In this document: positions 48,892 through 59,435 of the stretch, one piece after another
Layout of the letters: every line of letters begins with the position of its first letter
Position numbering within the stretch: position 1 is the stretch's first letter
DNA from: an uncultured Bacteroides sp.
GTDB lineage: Bacteria > Bacteroidota > Bacteroidia > Bacteroidales > Bacteroidaceae
Assembly: GCA_947074295.1 (NCBI GenBank)
Contig: CAMTPC010000001.1
Location: 1-64,000, forward strand
Direction of reading: 5' to 3'
DNA: 64,000 nucleotides
The notes under the pieces: generated by a model
Told to the model about the DNA's origin: nothing
What the model saw: only the letters and a program-made list of their open reading frames with translations
The model's database searches: none
Program-made: the position numbers and the translations under genes

Positions 48892-50157
48892 TTAATCTAC
48901 TTTACGTTTGAAGAACCAGCGTTCATTGAATGTTACTCCGATACTCAGTTTAAGTATATTTTCGTTAATCATTCCTGGCTGAAGACCCTTTACATGGACA
49001 AATTGTCCAGTAACACTAATTATAGAGCGCGAACGTGGTACGGGTAAACCGATACCAGCTGTGATACCAAACTCTTTTGATGCTCTTTCACCACCTTCTG
49101 TTTTATAATATGGGGTATTATAATATCCTCCTAAGCGGTAACGTATAAGTCCTAAATATGTTTTCGCATTACGTGAGGGCAAATATTCAGCTCCCACAGA
49201 TATTTTCGTTCTATCACAAAAAGCATTGTGCTCATTAAAATAAGTCACATCAGCCCAATTTTGATAGGTATAATCTAAACCTATTGTTATACGGTCATCA
49301 TATACATAGGTCAAACCCGCGCCATATGTATCAGCTATACCAAAAGTTGCAACAGTATCAGTTTTAGAAATTACACTAGTGGCAGTTTGTATATAGCTAT
49401 TATTATTTAAATGATGTCCAGGCGAAAATACTGCACCGAGAGTCACTTTGTGTTTCTCACCGATAGGTTGCGTATATTGCACCCCAATATCCAGTTTATA
49501 AGAACGTATATCTACATTTGTATATTCTGTATAAGAAGGAGTTGTAGTTCCCGAGCCCGACACTGAAGGATAAGATGGATAAATCATCACCAACGAACGA
49601 GCTGTATTTCCCCAAAGGAATGAGCCATTCACACCTACTGAAAGGTTATTCAATATTTTAAATCCCAAACCTACAAATGCCTGATGTACACCTCCTTCAC
49701 CTGTCACTTGCTTTGTATATGCAGGCGAAACAGCAGTTTCAGTATAAGTTTGAGCTACATTGTAACCTATATTAGAATAGGGTAAAAGACCACCCGTAAA
49801 TGCCAATCTTTTGAAGAGTCTGAATTGCAAAGCCAAATAATCCAAACTGGAGTTTTTCACATTAAGCTTAATCAAGCCATCACTCATATTATTATTCTGC
49901 ATACTGATTCCACCTTCAAAAAGGAAGGTTAATGAATCGACAGCTGTATACGAGGCTGGGTTTAGAGGATTAATCTGGTAGCTATCACGCAAACCATAAG
50001 CAATACCTCCCATTGCCTTGCTGTTACCAAAACCTTGATTCGCTAAATCACCGTAGCCATAGCGTGTATAAGGGGAGTTTGTGTTGTTTTGCGCTACAGC
50101 AACACCTGTAAAAAAGATTAGCAATAAAGCGCAAAGTGTCTGTTTAAATCCTACCAT
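48892..50157 (-). CDS. FadL/OMPP1-like outer-membrane beta-barrel protein
   Basis: 421 aa, signal peptide ending in GVAVA|QN. The N-terminal motif [33 protein letters not shown] is a recurring signature of OMPP1/FadL-like proteins of Bacteroidetes, and the rest is strand-rich with repeated YxLxxGVxY patterns. Could transport hydrophobic compounds; no substrate known. Overlaps coaX by 14 bases, so it is co-transcribed with it. Confidence 0.82.
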   Translation of the reverse strand: MVGFKQTLCALLLIFFTGVAVAQNNTNSPYTRYGYGDLANQGFGNSKAMGGIAYGLRDSYQINPLNPASYTAVDSLTFLFEGGISMQNNNMSDGLIKLNVKNSSLDYLALQFRLFKRLAFTGGLLPYSNIGYNVAQTYTETAVSPAYTKQVTGEGGVHQAFVGLGFKILNNLSVGVNGSFLWGNTARSLVMIYPSYPSVSGSGTTTPSYTEYTNVDIRSYKLDIGVQYTQPIGEKHKVTLGAVFSPGHHLNNNSYIQTATSVISKTDTVATFGIADTYGAGLTYVYDDRITIGLDYTYQNWADVTYFNEHNAFCDRTKISVGAEYLPSRNAKTYLGLIRYRLGGYYNTPYYKTEGGERASKEFGITAGIGLPVPRSRSIISVTGQFVHVKGLQPGMINENILKLSIGVTFNERWFFKRKVD

Positions 50158-50878
50158 TATTAAAATTTAAAATTCTATTTAATCCTTTCAGCACTAAAAA
50201 TCTATCTGCAAAGATGATACTTTTTATGCTATCATCAAAAGAAAATGTATTACCACCCGTTAAAAATACAAAAAGTTCAGGATATTTATGTTTCAAACTT
50301 CTAACATACCCTTCGATTTCAAACTCTATTCCGCGCCATATACCGGCACGTATAGCGGTCTGTGTATCTTCGCCTAGCAATAAACTTTCTTCATCACTCG
50401 CTACCAAAGGCAACTTGCCTGTAAATTGATGCAATGCTTTGAAACGCATATCCAATCCTGGTGAAATATTTCCACCATGATAACAGTTTTCACTATCAAT
50501 AAAATCATACGTGATACAAGTACCAGCGTCAATAATAAGTAAATCGCTGTTGGGTTTTATCTCATTAGCTCCTACTACTCCTGCAATCCTGTCACACCCT
50601 AACGTTTTTGGTGTTTTGTATAGATTTGTAACAGGTATCGGAATTTCAGCATTCATATACAATATAGGTATAGCAAGAGAATCCACAAAAGATTTTATTT
50701 CTTCGGACAAGATAACGACACTGGAAATAATCCCGTGGCATAGCGCATATTTAGACGCAAAATCCTGCCACTTACTTGCCACAGCTTCCGAATCATACAA
50801 AATGTCAATCATTCTATCATCGGTATCAAAAACAGCCATCTTGATAACCGTATTACCTATATCAATAATTAAATTCAT
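50144..50878 (-). CDS. coaX: Type III pantothenate kinase
   Basis: 244 aa, normal length. First step of coenzyme A synthesis. ASKHA-fold motifs: [13 protein letters not shown] (phosphate 1), [11 protein letters not shown], and [11 protein letters not shown] (phosphate 2). Leader gene of the envelope operon; -7 element TATCTTTG at 50903-50910. Confidence 0.95.
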   Translation of the reverse strand: MNLIIDIGNTVIKMAVFDTDDRMIDILYDSEAVASKWQDFASKYALCHGIISSVVILSEEIKSFVDSLAIPILYMNAEIPIPVTNLYKTPKTLGCDRIAGVVGANEIKPNSDLLIIDAGTCITYDFIDSENCYHGGNISPGLDMRFKALHQFTGKLPLVASDEESLLLGEDTQTAIRAGIWRGIEFEIEGYVRSLKHKYPELFVFLTGGNTFSFDDSIKSIIFADRFLVLKGLNRILNFNNGRI

Positions 50879-50902
50879 TTCAATAAATCTATATTATTGC
50901 TA

Positions 50903-50910
50903 CAAAGATA
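50903..50910 (-). promoter_or_regulatory. -7 element of the coaX operon promoter
   Basis: TATCTTTG on the minus strand matches TAnnTTTG; no TTTG at -33. Leader about 20 nt. Confidence 0.55.
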
Positions 50911-51121
50911 GAGATAAAATGACATTAACCCTATCTTTTATAACAAAAATCGACCAAACAACGCTTTTACTACTCATTCTGATTAAATCACATCAATACT
51001 AATTCCAAACATGACGTCAAGATGCGATTTTTTCTATCAGGGTTTGGTAGAATATTAAGAATTAAAGAAAGAGAATCCACAAAAAAACTTATACCAAGCA
51101 GACATCTGAGAAAATACTACC

Positions 51122-51129
51122 TATATTTG
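51122..51129 (+). promoter_or_regulatory. -7 element of the DUF4105 gene promoter
   Basis: TATATTTG matches TAnnTTTG, 50 nt before ATG 51179. The rest of the 300-bp divergent spacer (50879-51178) holds nothing else I can support. Confidence 0.55.
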
Positions 51130-51178
51130 TCGATTAAAATCGATTATATTTCAATCTGACACTTATTTATATATATAA

Positions 51179-52399
51179 ATGAGAAATACAAAACTTATAT
51201 TTTCATTCTTCATTTTACTGTTGCTGACCACATTCAATGCACCACTCAAAGCAGCAGATAATCTTCCCGAAGACTCCATACGTATCAGTTTACTGACCTG
51301 TGCACCAGGCAAACCCATCTATTCACTTTTTGGGCATACTGCTATTCGTTATGAGCACCCTAAGCAAAATATAGATGTCGTTTTCAATTATGGCTTATTC
51401 AGCTTTAATACCCCCAACTTCATTTTACGGTTTTCGCTAGGCGAAACGGATTACCAGCTTGGAGTGCAGCCATTCGACCATTTCAGATATGAATATGAGT
51501 ATTACGGGCGCGAAGTACGACAACAAACTCTCAATTTGACAAACAGTGAGAAAGAGAGGTTAATTGAACTTTTAAAAACAAATAGCCTACCCCAAAACAG
51601 AGTTTACCGTTACAATTTCTTTTACGACAATTGTGCGACTCGCCCTCGTGATATCATCGAACAGAGCATAAGCGACACGCTCAACTATGCACCTCTTATC
51701 AAAACTGGAGAAACCAAATCATTTCGTGATCTGATCCATCAATACACACCCAACGCCCTTTGGGGGAGGTTTGGCATAGACTTTTGTGTGGGAAGTGAGG
51801 CCGACCGCCCCATTACAGAAAGGCAGATGATGTTTATACCTTTTTACCTGGAAGACGCATACGCTAATGCCTATATTACTACCGAGGACTCTCTACGCAA
51901 TCTAGTCACTTCTACCGAAATTATTGTTGACAACGGATTTGGCCCTGACGAAGAAAGCACCATTGAAAAGATTGGATCTGTGATGAGCCCATTGCTCACC
52001 TTTTCATTATTATTTCTTATCGTGCTCGCTGCGACAATATATGGAATTTTTAAAAGTAAAGGATTGTGGGGATTGGACGTTTTCGTTTTTGGTCTATCTG
52101 GAATAGCAGGTTGCATTTTAGCGTTCTTGGCACTCTTCTCCGAACATCCCGCTGTGAGCTCCAATTACTTGCTTTTAGTTTTCCATCCAGGACAGCTTAT
52201 TTTTCTACCACTCATCATTCGCGATGTACGCAGAGGTAAAAGATGCTGGTATTTAGTGTTCAACACCCTTGTTTTAACACTTTTTATAGTGCTTTTTCCC
52301 CTATTACCGCAAAGATTTGATTTTGCTGTCGTACCTTTGGCACTCTGTTTGCTAGTACGCTCAGTAAGCAATCTGATATTGACGCATAAAAAAAACTAA
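51179..52399 (+). CDS. DUF4105 membrane protein
   Basis: 406 aa, signal peptide (residues 1-25), then the DUF4105 domain: CAPGKPIYSLFGHTAIR and RYNFFYDNCATRPRDIIEQS are typical. After it, five hydrophobic segments (from about residue 260) place the C-terminal third in the membrane, so the conserved part faces the periplasm. The conserved Cys, His and Asn residues of the domain suggest an enzymatic role, but none is known. The stop shares one base with the start of the PafA-like gene, so the two are translated together and probably act together. Confidence 0.88.
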   Translation: MRNTKLIFSFFILLLLTTFNAPLKAADNLPEDSIRISLLTCAPGKPIYSLFGHTAIRYEHPKQNIDVVFNYGLFSFNTPNFILRFSLGETDYQLGVQPFDHFRYEYEYYGREVRQQTLNLTNSEKERLIELLKTNSLPQNRVYRYNFFYDNCATRPRDIIEQSISDTLNYAPLIKTGETKSFRDLIHQYTPNALWGRFGIDFCVGSEADRPITERQMMFIPFYLEDAYANAYITTEDSLRNLVTSTEIIVDNGFGPDEESTIEKIGSVMSPLLTFSLLFLIVLAATIYGIFKSKGLWGLDVFVFGLSGIAGCILAFLALFSEHPAVSSNYLLLVFHPGQLIFLPLIIRDVRRGKRCWYLVFNTLVLTLFIVLFPLLPQRFDFAVVPLALCLLVRSVSNLILTHKKN

Positions 52400-53976
52400 T
52401 GAAAGGAATATTAACTTCCATATTTACTGTACTTACTATCGGTGGGCTTCATGCTCAACCACAACCTGAATCGCCTAAGCTAGTAATTACACTCACCATC
52501 GACCAGCTACGCACTGACTATTTGGAAAACTTTTCGCCACTATACGGTGACAAAGGTTTTAAACGTTTATGGCGTGATGGGCGAGTTTATCAGAATGCTA
52601 CATTCTCATTCGATAATGTGGATCGCTCATCGGCCATTGCATCGATCTATACCGGAACCACTCCATCTCAGCATGGCATCATTGCCAATAGATGGATGGA
52701 CCAAACCACCCTAAGACCCATCAGTTGCGTTGATGACCCTGGCTATTTAGGAAATTATACAGAAGACAGCAGTTCACCAGCCATGATGCTAACATCAAGT
52801 ATCACGGACGAATTAAAGATAGCCACACGAAACAAAGGCTTGATTTACTCCATTGCTCCTTTTCGCGACGCAGCCATTTTATCAGCGGGACATAGTGCCG
52901 ATGGCGCCTATTGGATCAATACGACCAATGGTAAATGGTGTGGTACTACCTACTACTCTGATTTCCCATGGTGGCTTAATCGTGTCAACGAACGTGAAGG
53001 TCTGGATGTGCGCATCAGCGGCATGATCTGGACTCCCAGCTATTCACCCGACAAATATCATTATTTGCCTGAGTGGCGCGACATACCCTTCAGATACAAG
53101 TTGGATGATGATAGAAACAACCGTTTCCGTCGCTTCCTCACCACTCCATTTATCAACGATGAAGTAAATCATTTGACTGGTCAGCTACTAGAAAATACCA
53201 ACCTAGGCAAAGACAACATCACCGATTTCTTAGCATTGACTTATTATGCCGGTAACTACATGAACAAATCTACGCAAGAGTGTGCCATGGAGTTGCAGGA
53301 TGTCTATGTGCGTCTTGACAAAGCTATCGCAGAGCTAATAGAGATGATAGACAAATCCATCGGTTTACATCATGTGCTATTTTGCATCACATCAACAGGA
53401 TACGTAGATTCAGACGCTACTGACTTAGGCATCTATCGCATACCCGACGGCACATTTCATTTGAACCGTTGCGCTGGTTTGCTTAATATGTATCTGATGG
53501 CGGTATATGGCGAGGGCAAATATATAGAAGCACATTATAATCAACAGCTTTACCTCAACCATAAGCTCATCGAGCAAAAGGAAATAGACCCTAAAGAGAT
53601 TCAAGAAAAAGCCACATCTTTCCTGATGCAGTTTAGCGGAGTGAATGAAGCTTATTCGGAACAACAGATTCTTTTGGGTTCTTGGAGCCCCAACATGGAA
53701 CTGATCCGAAACGGTTTCCACCGCAAGCGATCGGGCGATTTATTGATTCAATGCCAAGCAGGATGGAAGGTGGTAGATGATAGTCATCCACTACAGAATA
53801 AGACTGTGCGCGATGGATACATTCCCATGCCCCTAATCTTCTTTGGCAACCATGTAGAGGCAGAAGTAATTGAAACACCTATCACAGTCGATCATATTGC
53901 GCCGACTCTGGCCCGTACTTTACGAATTCGAGCCCCGAATGCAGCTAAAGCAATGCCAATTAACAAGTTGCATTAA
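52399..53976 (+). CDS. PafA-like alkaline phosphatase family protein, probably catalytically inactive
   Basis: 525 aa, with a signal peptide (1-19). The overall sequence follows PafA-type phosphatases of the nucleotide pyrophosphatase/phosphodiesterase superfamily: TIDQLRTDYL (metal ligand D35 retained), SIYTGTTPSQHGI (82-94), GHSADGAYWINTTNGKW and DVYVRLDKAIAELI. But the nucleophile Thr position reads R76-S-S, the usual D-Y-x-G-H reads Y-Y-A-G-N (282-286), the T-A-D-H-G motif reads I-T-S-T-G (330-334) and the last T-H-V-P is G-Y-I-P. Most metal and catalytic residues are therefore missing. Likely a binding or regulatory homologue. Confidence 0.8.
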   Translation: MKGILTSIFTVLTIGGLHAQPQPESPKLVITLTIDQLRTDYLENFSPLYGDKGFKRLWRDGRVYQNATFSFDNVDRSSAIASIYTGTTPSQHGIIANRWMDQTTLRPISCVDDPGYLGNYTEDSSSPAMMLTSSITDELKIATRNKGLIYSIAPFRDAAILSAGHSADGAYWINTTNGKWCGTTYYSDFPWWLNRVNEREGLDVRISGMIWTPSYSPDKYHYLPEWRDIPFRYKLDDDRNNRFRRFLTTPFINDEVNHLTGQLLENTNLGKDNITDFLALTYYAGNYMNKSTQECAMELQDVYVRLDKAIAELIEMIDKSIGLHHVLFCITSTGYVDSDATDLGIYRIPDGTFHLNRCAGLLNMYLMAVYGEGKYIEAHYNQQLYLNHKLIEQKEIDPKEIQEKATSFLMQFSGVNEAYSEQQILLGSWSPNMELIRNGFHRKRSGDLLIQCQAGWKVVDDSHPLQNKTVRDGYIPMPLIFFGNHVEAEVIETPITVDHIAPTLARTLRIRAPNAAKAMPINKLH

Positions 53977-54044
53977 TCTTTAACGCAGTATGTAGTTATC
54001 TGAAATAAATATACACTAAAGAAAATAAATAAATACAATATACA

Positions 54045-57000
54045 ATGGGATTTAATGATTTTTTAAGCGCGATATTCGGTAATAAATCGAAACGTGACAT
54101 GAAAGAAATTCAACCCTGGGTGGATAAAATAAAAGCCGCCTATCCAGAGATTGAAAAGCTAAGCAATGATGAACTTCGTGCTAAAACCAAAGAACTTCAA
54201 AAGTTCATCTACGATTCGGCGACCGAAGAGCGTGCGAAAGTAGAAGAGCTGAAAGCTCAGATTGAAACACTTGAGTTAGAAGACCGCGAAGGGACTTTCG
54301 CTGAAATCGACAAGCTCGAGAAAGAAATATTAGAAGCTTATGAAAAGGCTCTTGACGAGGTACTTCCCGTAGCCTTTTCTATCGTAAAAGATACCGCCCG
54401 CCGTTTCACAGAAAACCCCGAAGTGGTAGTGACTGCTACAGAATTTGACCGTGAATTGGCAGCTACTAAAGATTTCGTTCGTATCGAAGACGATAAAGCT
54501 ATTTACCAAAATCACTGGTTGGCTGGTGGAAATGAAATCACCTGGAATATGGTACATTACGATGTACAGCTGTTTGGCGGCGTGGTACTTCACAAAGGCA
54601 AAATCGCCGAAATGGCAACTGGCGAAGGTAAGACACTCGTAGCTACCCTACCCGTATTCCTCAACGCCTTGACAGGCAACGGTGTACATGTAGTTACCGT
54701 GAATGACTATCTAGCCAAGCGTGACTCGGAATGGATGGGTCCCTTATATATGTTCCATGGCTTGAGCGTGGACTGTATCGACAAGCATCAACCCAACTCT
54801 GATGCTCGCCGCAAAGCCTATATGGCTGACATCACTTTCGGTACCAATAATGAATTTGGTTTCGATTATTTGCGTGACAATATGGCAATCAGTCCTAAAG
54901 ACTTGGTGCAACGTCAACACAACTACTCTATTGTCGATGAGGTCGATTCAGTATTGATTGATGATGCACGTACGCCACTTATCATTTCGGGTCCTATCCC
55001 CAAAGGTGAAGAGCAGCTTTTCGAAGACCTTTGTCCATTAGTAGAGAATCTATTCGAAATACAGAAAGTTCTTGCTACTAAATACTTGACAGAAGCCAAA
55101 CGCCTAATCGCTTCGGATGACAAGAAAGAAGTTGAAGAAGGTTTTCTTGCATTATATCGCAGCCACAAAGCACTTCCTAAGAACAAGGCTTTAATTAAAT
55201 ACCTTAGCGAACCAGGTATTAAATCGGGCATGCTGAAAACCGAAGAGATCTATATGGAACAGAATAACAAGCGTATGCCTGAAGTTACTGAGCCATTATA
55301 CTTTGTGATCGATGAAAAGATAAACAGTGTAGATCTAACTGACAAAGGCACTGACCTTATCAGCGGTAAGACAGGTGATTCTACTTTCTTCGTATTGCCC
55401 GACATCACCTCACAGCTTTCTGAACTAGAGGTTGAGGCAGATTTGAGCGATGAGCAAAAGCTAGAGAAAAAGGATGCATTGATGAACGACTACGCTATCA
55501 AATCGGAGCGTGTGCACACTGTGAATCAATTGCTCAAGGCCTATGCTATGTTCGAGAAAGACGATCAATACGTAGTAATGGATGGCCAAGTAAAGATTGT
55601 AGATGAGCAAACAGGTCGTATCATGGATGGCCGTCGCTATTCAGACGGTCTGCATCAAGCCATTGAAGCCAAAGAGCACGTAAAAGTAGAAGCAGCAACT
55701 CAGACTTTCGCTACAATCACCTTGCAGAATTATTTCCGTATGTACCACAAACTATCTGGTATGACGGGTACAGCAGAAACAGAAGCAGGCGAACTTTGGG
55801 ACATCTACAAACTTGACGTAGTGGTAATTCCTACTAATCGCGTCATCGCCCGTTCGGACATGAATGACCGCGTATACAAAACCAAACGCGAGAAATATAA
55901 AGCTGTAATCGAAGAGATAGAGAAACTAGTTGGAGAAGACCGACCCGTATTGGTTGGTACTACATCAGTTGAGATATCAGAAATGCTAAGCAAGATGTTG
56001 AGCATGCGCAAGATTCAGCACAATGTATTGAATGCCAAACTTCATCAAAGAGAGGCTGATATCGTAGCAAACGCTGGTTTGAAGAGTATGGTGACCATCG
56101 CTACCAACATGGCAGGCCGTGGTACCGACATCAAACTAAGCCCCGAGGTGAAGAATGCAGGTGGTTTGGCCATCATCGGTACCGAACGCCATGAGTCGCG
56201 TCGCGTAGACCGCCAGCTTCGTGGTCGTGCAGGCCGCCAAGGAGATCCAGGTTCTTCTATCTTCTATGTATCTCTAGAAGATAACTTGATGCGTCTTTTC
56301 TCATCCGACCGCATTGCCGGCGTGATGGACAAACTAGGCTTCAAGGAAGGCGAGATGATCGAGCACAAGATGATTTCTAACTCTATCGAGCGCGCGCAGA
56401 AGAAGGTAGAAGAAAACAACTTCGGTATTCGTAAGCGTCTTCTAGAATATGATGACGTGATGAACAAGCAACGTACAGTGGTTTACACCAAACGTCGTCA
56501 TGCATTGATGGGCGAGCGCATCGGTATGGATATCGTGAACATGATATGGGCATGCTGTGCAGCTGCTATCGACAATAACGCCAACTACGAAAACTGCAAG
56601 ATGGATATCCTGCAAGTATTGGCCATGGAAACTCCATTTACCGAAGAAGAATATCGCACAGTCAAAAAAGATGTACTCGTTGAACGCACTTTTGAGGAAG
56701 CGATGGCCAACTTCAAACGTCGTACTGAGCGCATTGCTGATGTGGCTTATCCAGTTATCGCACAAGTGTTCGAGAACCAGGGACACATGTATGAAAACAT
56801 CATGATACCTATCGCCGATGGCAAACGTGTCTATAATATATCATGCAACTTGAAAGCGGCTTTCGAAAGTCACTGCAAAGAGGTGGTAAAATCATTCGAG
56901 AAGAGCATTCTGCTCCACGTGATTGACGAAGCATGGAAAGAAAACCTGCGCGAACTTGACGAACTGAAACACTCTGTGCAAAATGCAAGCTATGAGCAGA

Positions 57001-57398
57001 AAGACCCACTATTGATTTACAAGCTCGAGTCGGTGAAACTGTTCGATACAATGGTACAGAAAATCAATACACAGACCATTTCTATCTTGATGCGTGGCCA
57101 GATTCCTGTTGCTCCACCTCGCCCACAAGAAGGTCCTGCTGATGCTGAACAACCTAAGAAAGCGCCTGTACCACCAATGGCAGTGCGCGAAGCTGCACCA
57201 GAAGCACGTCAAGACATGAGTCAGTATCGCGAACAAAAGGTAGATCTGAACGACCCTAACCAAGCGGCAGCAGCACAGCGTGACACACGCGAAACGAAGC
57301 GCGAGCCTGTTCGTGTGGATAAAGCACCCGGCCGAAACGAACCTTGCCCTTGTGGAAGTGGTAAAAAGTTCAAGAATTGCCACGGACGTGGTATGTAA
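54045..57398 (+). CDS. secA: Protein translocase ATPase SecA
   Basis: 1117 aa, longer than the 901-aa E. coli form, as usual in Bacteroidetes because of inserts in the first nucleotide-binding domain (about residues 60-90) and elsewhere. Walker A ATGEGKT (191-197), Walker [20 protein letters not shown], second nucleotide-binding domain with [13 protein letters not shown] and [15 protein letters not shown]. The C-terminus has the zinc-binding SEC-C tail [13 protein letters not shown] (C1101, C1103, C1112, H1113). Motor for Sec export. SecG is encoded in the same window. Confidence 0.98.
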   Translation: MGFNDFLSAIFGNKSKRDMKEIQPWVDKIKAAYPEIEKLSNDELRAKTKELQKFIYDSATEERAKVEELKAQIETLELEDREGTFAEIDKLEKEILEAYEKALDEVLPVAFSIVKDTARRFTENPEVVVTATEFDRELAATKDFVRIEDDKAIYQNHWLAGGNEITWNMVHYDVQLFGGVVLHKGKIAEMATGEGKTLVATLPVFLNALTGNGVHVVTVNDYLAKRDSEWMGPLYMFHGLSVDCIDKHQPNSDARRKAYMADITFGTNNEFGFDYLRDNMAISPKDLVQRQHNYSIVDEVDSVLIDDARTPLIISGPIPKGEEQLFEDLCPLVENLFEIQKVLATKYLTEAKRLIASDDKKEVEEGFLALYRSHKALPKNKALIKYLSEPGIKSGMLKTEEIYMEQNNKRMPEVTEPLYFVIDEKINSVDLTDKGTDLISGKTGDSTFFVLPDITSQLSELEVEADLSDEQKLEKKDALMNDYAIKSERVHTVNQLLKAYAMFEKDDQYVVMDGQVKIVDEQTGRIMDGRRYSDGLHQAIEAKEHVKVEAATQTFATITLQNYFRMYHKLSGMTGTAETEAGELWDIYKLDVVVIPTNRVIARSDMNDRVYKTKREKYKAVIEEIEKLVGEDRPVLVGTTSVEISEMLSKMLSMRKIQHNVLNAKLHQREADIVANAGLKSMVTIATNMAGRGTDIKLSPEVKNAGGLAIIGTERHESRRVDRQLRGRAGRQGDPGSSIFYVSLEDNLMRLFSSDRIAGVMDKLGFKEGEMIEHKMISNSIERAQKKVEENNFGIRKRLLEYDDVMNKQRTVVYTKRRHALMGERIGMDIVNMIWACCAAAIDNNANYENCKMDILQVLAMETPFTEEEYRTVKKDVLVERTFEEAMANFKRRTERIADVAYPVIAQVFENQGHMYENIMIPIADGKRVYNISCNLKAAFESHCKEVVKSFEKSILLHVIDEAWKENLRELDELKHSVQNASYEQKDPLLIYKLESVKLFDTMVQKINTQTISILMRGQIPVAPPRPQEGPADAEQPKKAPVPPMAVREAAPEARQDMSQYREQKVDLNDPNQAAAAQRDTRETKREPVRVDKAPGRNEPCPCGSGKKFKNCHGRGM

Positions 57399-57442
57399 TG
57401 CGAGTGAATACGATAAATAAATCAATTCATTAGATATTTTTT

Positions 57443-57485
57443 AATGCTCCGGACAGTGATTATCTGTGCGGAGCATTTATTTTTG
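57443..57485 (+). terminator. Terminator after secA, overlapping the next promoter
   Basis: AATGCTCCG (57443-57451) pairs with CGGAGCATT (57469-57477), with inner pairing ACAG/CTGT, followed by a T-rich tract. The tail includes TATTTTTG (57478-57485), a TAnnTTTG match that may be the -7 element of the gene at 57530. Confidence 0.75.
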
Positions 57486-57529
57486 TAGCAGGAAAGCTAA
57501 TTATCATCTTTTCGTTAAAACACTATACC

Positions 57530-58576
57530 ATGAACAGACATTTAACTCTACTATTCTTATGCGTTGTTTTGCTTAGCGGTTGTCAAACTTATGAGCAGAT
57601 AGCCATTGACTATATGATACCTGCTCAGATCACATTTCCCAATGAATTTAAAAGAGTGGCCATCGTAAACAATACCAATTTGAATGCCAATGATTCGGCG
57701 AACTTCTTGCCACCCAATACGACAATTGCCACACAGACTTTGGCCGAAACGATTGCTCTTACCAATTATTTTGAAGAAGTTGTCATCTGTGATTCAGCGC
57801 TACGCCAACATGACGATAGTTATCGTGAGTCTTTTCTGACTCGTCAGGAAGTTGTGAATCTGACAGAAGAGCTTGATGTGGACTTTATCATCTCGCTTGA
57901 GGATGTTATTCTCAATTTAAGAAAGAGTAGTATTTATAATCCTGAATGGAGTGCCCACCGAGAAGTAGCCGATCTAAAAGTATATAGCTTAGTCAATGTA
58001 TATTCAGATAGACGCTCTGAACCTATTTTAAAATATATAGCACAAGATAGTATATTCTGGGAGAATTACGGTGCTACTGCCGAAATGGCTAAAGCATCAC
58101 TAATCTCCCAAAAGAATATGATCGAAGAGGGTTCGACATTTGCAGGAGCATTACCCGTTTCTTACCTTATTCCTCACTGGAAAACGGTCAATCGCACCTT
58201 GTTTAATAGTGGATCCGTACATATGCGCGATGCAGCCCACCTCGCACGCTCCAATGAGTGGGAGGATGCCTATACGTTATGGGTCAAAGAATATGAATCC
58301 ACCAAAAGCAAAAAAAGAAAAATGTGGTGTGCCAACAACATCGCCGTTTACTATGAGATGAAAGATGAAATAACCAAAAGCCTAGAATGGGCCAGGATTG
58401 CCGAATATCTTTCTATCGACCTATTTGACAAAGATGGACAAGTAGAGCGTTTTGGCTCTTTTATTGACATCCCATACATACATTTTTTTAAGCTATACAC
58501 TGCCGAATTAGAGAAGCGCGAAGCTAATCTACCCGCTTTGAGCATACAAATGCAACGACATAATGATGATTTTTAG
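57530..58576 (+). CDS. DUF6340 lipoprotein
   Basis: 348 aa with a lipobox (LLSGC, Cys18). N-terminal part (about 30-190) matches the DUF6340 pattern (IPAQITFPNEFKRVAIVNNT; ETIALTNYFEEVVICDSAL; DVDFIISLEDVILNL), the C-terminal third is helical and TPR-like (HLARSNEWEDAYTLWVKEYEST). Function unknown. Confidence 0.85.
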   Translation: MNRHLTLLFLCVVLLSGCQTYEQIAIDYMIPAQITFPNEFKRVAIVNNTNLNANDSANFLPPNTTIATQTLAETIALTNYFEEVVICDSALRQHDDSYRESFLTRQEVVNLTEELDVDFIISLEDVILNLRKSSIYNPEWSAHREVADLKVYSLVNVYSDRRSEPILKYIAQDSIFWENYGATAEMAKASLISQKNMIEEGSTFAGALPVSYLIPHWKTVNRTLFNSGSVHMRDAAHLARSNEWEDAYTLWVKEYESTKSKKRKMWCANNIAVYYEMKDEITKSLEWARIAEYLSIDLFDKDGQVERFGSFIDIPYIHFFKLYTAELEKREANLPALSIQMQRHNDDF

Positions 58577-58607
58577 TTCATTTCATTAGTCGTGCTATTT
58601 TTTTTTC

Positions 58608-58615
58608 TACCTTTG
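58608..58615 (+). promoter_or_regulatory. -7 element of the gene at 58641
   Basis: TACCTTTG matches TAnnTTTG, 25 nt before the ATG. Confidence 0.5.
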
Positions 58616-58640
58616 AATCATAATTTATGGAGGAAAAAGA

Positions 58641-59087
58641 ATGAAACTTTGCCAACAATCAAAATCGTCAGTCGAATCTGCTATCAGAAAGGTAGTAAAC
58701 CACTACTCTTCTACTAGTGGACAGACCATCGTTACGGATATTCATTTGCAACCCAATATGACTACCGGGGAGCTTTACATCTTTGATGATGATGATAATG
58801 AACTTGCCGATACAATGATCAACGAATGGATCAATTATGATAGTGATGCCTTTTATGATATAGTTGAATCGGATTTGCGCACGCTTCTTTCGAGAATGAA
58901 CGATGAAGAATGTTTTGCTAGAATGAATATTCTGAAGCCCTACTCGTTCGTTTTAGTAGACGATTTGAAGGAAACTATCTCGGATCTTCTACTGATTGAT
59001 GATGATACACTCTTCATTAATGATGAATTGCTGAAAGGACTAGACGAAGAACTTGACGCTTTCTTAAAAGATCTGCTCGAAAAATAA
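58641..59087 (+). CDS. Small acidic protein of unknown function
   Basis: 148 aa, no signal peptide, very rich in Asp/Glu (for example YIFDDDDNELADT at about residues 46-58 and DDLKETISDLLLIDDDTLF near 107-125) and net strongly acidic. Largely helical by pattern. I do not recognise a family. An unusually good Shine-Dalgarno (GGAGG, 7 nt before the ATG) precedes it, rare in this phylum, within a five-codon mini-frame MEEKE whose TGA overlaps this ATG. Confidence 0.75.
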   Translation: MKLCQQSKSSVESAIRKVVNHYSSTSGQTIVTDIHLQPNMTTGELYIFDDDDNELADTMINEWINYDSDAFYDIVESDLRTLLSRMNDEECFARMNILKPYSFVLVDDLKETISDLLLIDDDTLFINDELLKGLDEELDAFLKDLLEK

Positions 59088-59113
59088 GCTACTCACAATA
59101 CACTGCATATTAT

Positions 59114-59151
59114 GAGGATACCTTTTTTAAATAAAGGTATCCTCTTTTTTT
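59114..59151 (+). terminator. Terminator after the small acidic protein gene
   Basis: GAGGATACCTTT with AAAGGTATCCTC (59114-59125 and 59133-59144), seven-base loop, seven T residues. Confidence 0.85.
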
Positions 59152-59334
59152 ATACCCATCCGCTAAGCATTTCTTTCATACCTCCTTTTTACGTATGTAT
59201 ATAAAATCTATTTCAACCACACAGATGCCTAATCTTTTTAATACCAATACTCCTTTTATAATATCTTTTTGAGTCTTGTTAGCTTTATAACATGTCTTTT
59301 ATTCACTTTAATTTTATTTTTTATTGCATTATGT

Positions 59335-59365
59335 TTTGTTATATAAAATATTATCCATTACTTTG
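59335..59365 (+). promoter_or_regulatory. Promoter of the porin-urt operon
   Basis: TTTG at 59335-59338, a 19-nt spacer and TTACTTTG at 59358-59365 (one mismatch to TAnnTTTG). The leader to ATG 59436 would be about 65 nt. The remaining spacer back to 59152 shows no gene. Confidence 0.6.
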
Positions 59366-59435
59366 CGTACGTATTCAAAGGCCAATGATACAACACGGAC
59401 GTATTAGTTACCATTATTAAAAGGATAAAAAAATT

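Noticed and set aside
50511-51002. A 163-codon plus-strand frame over the coaX start
   Set aside because: Mostly antisense to coaX; no start context, no family.
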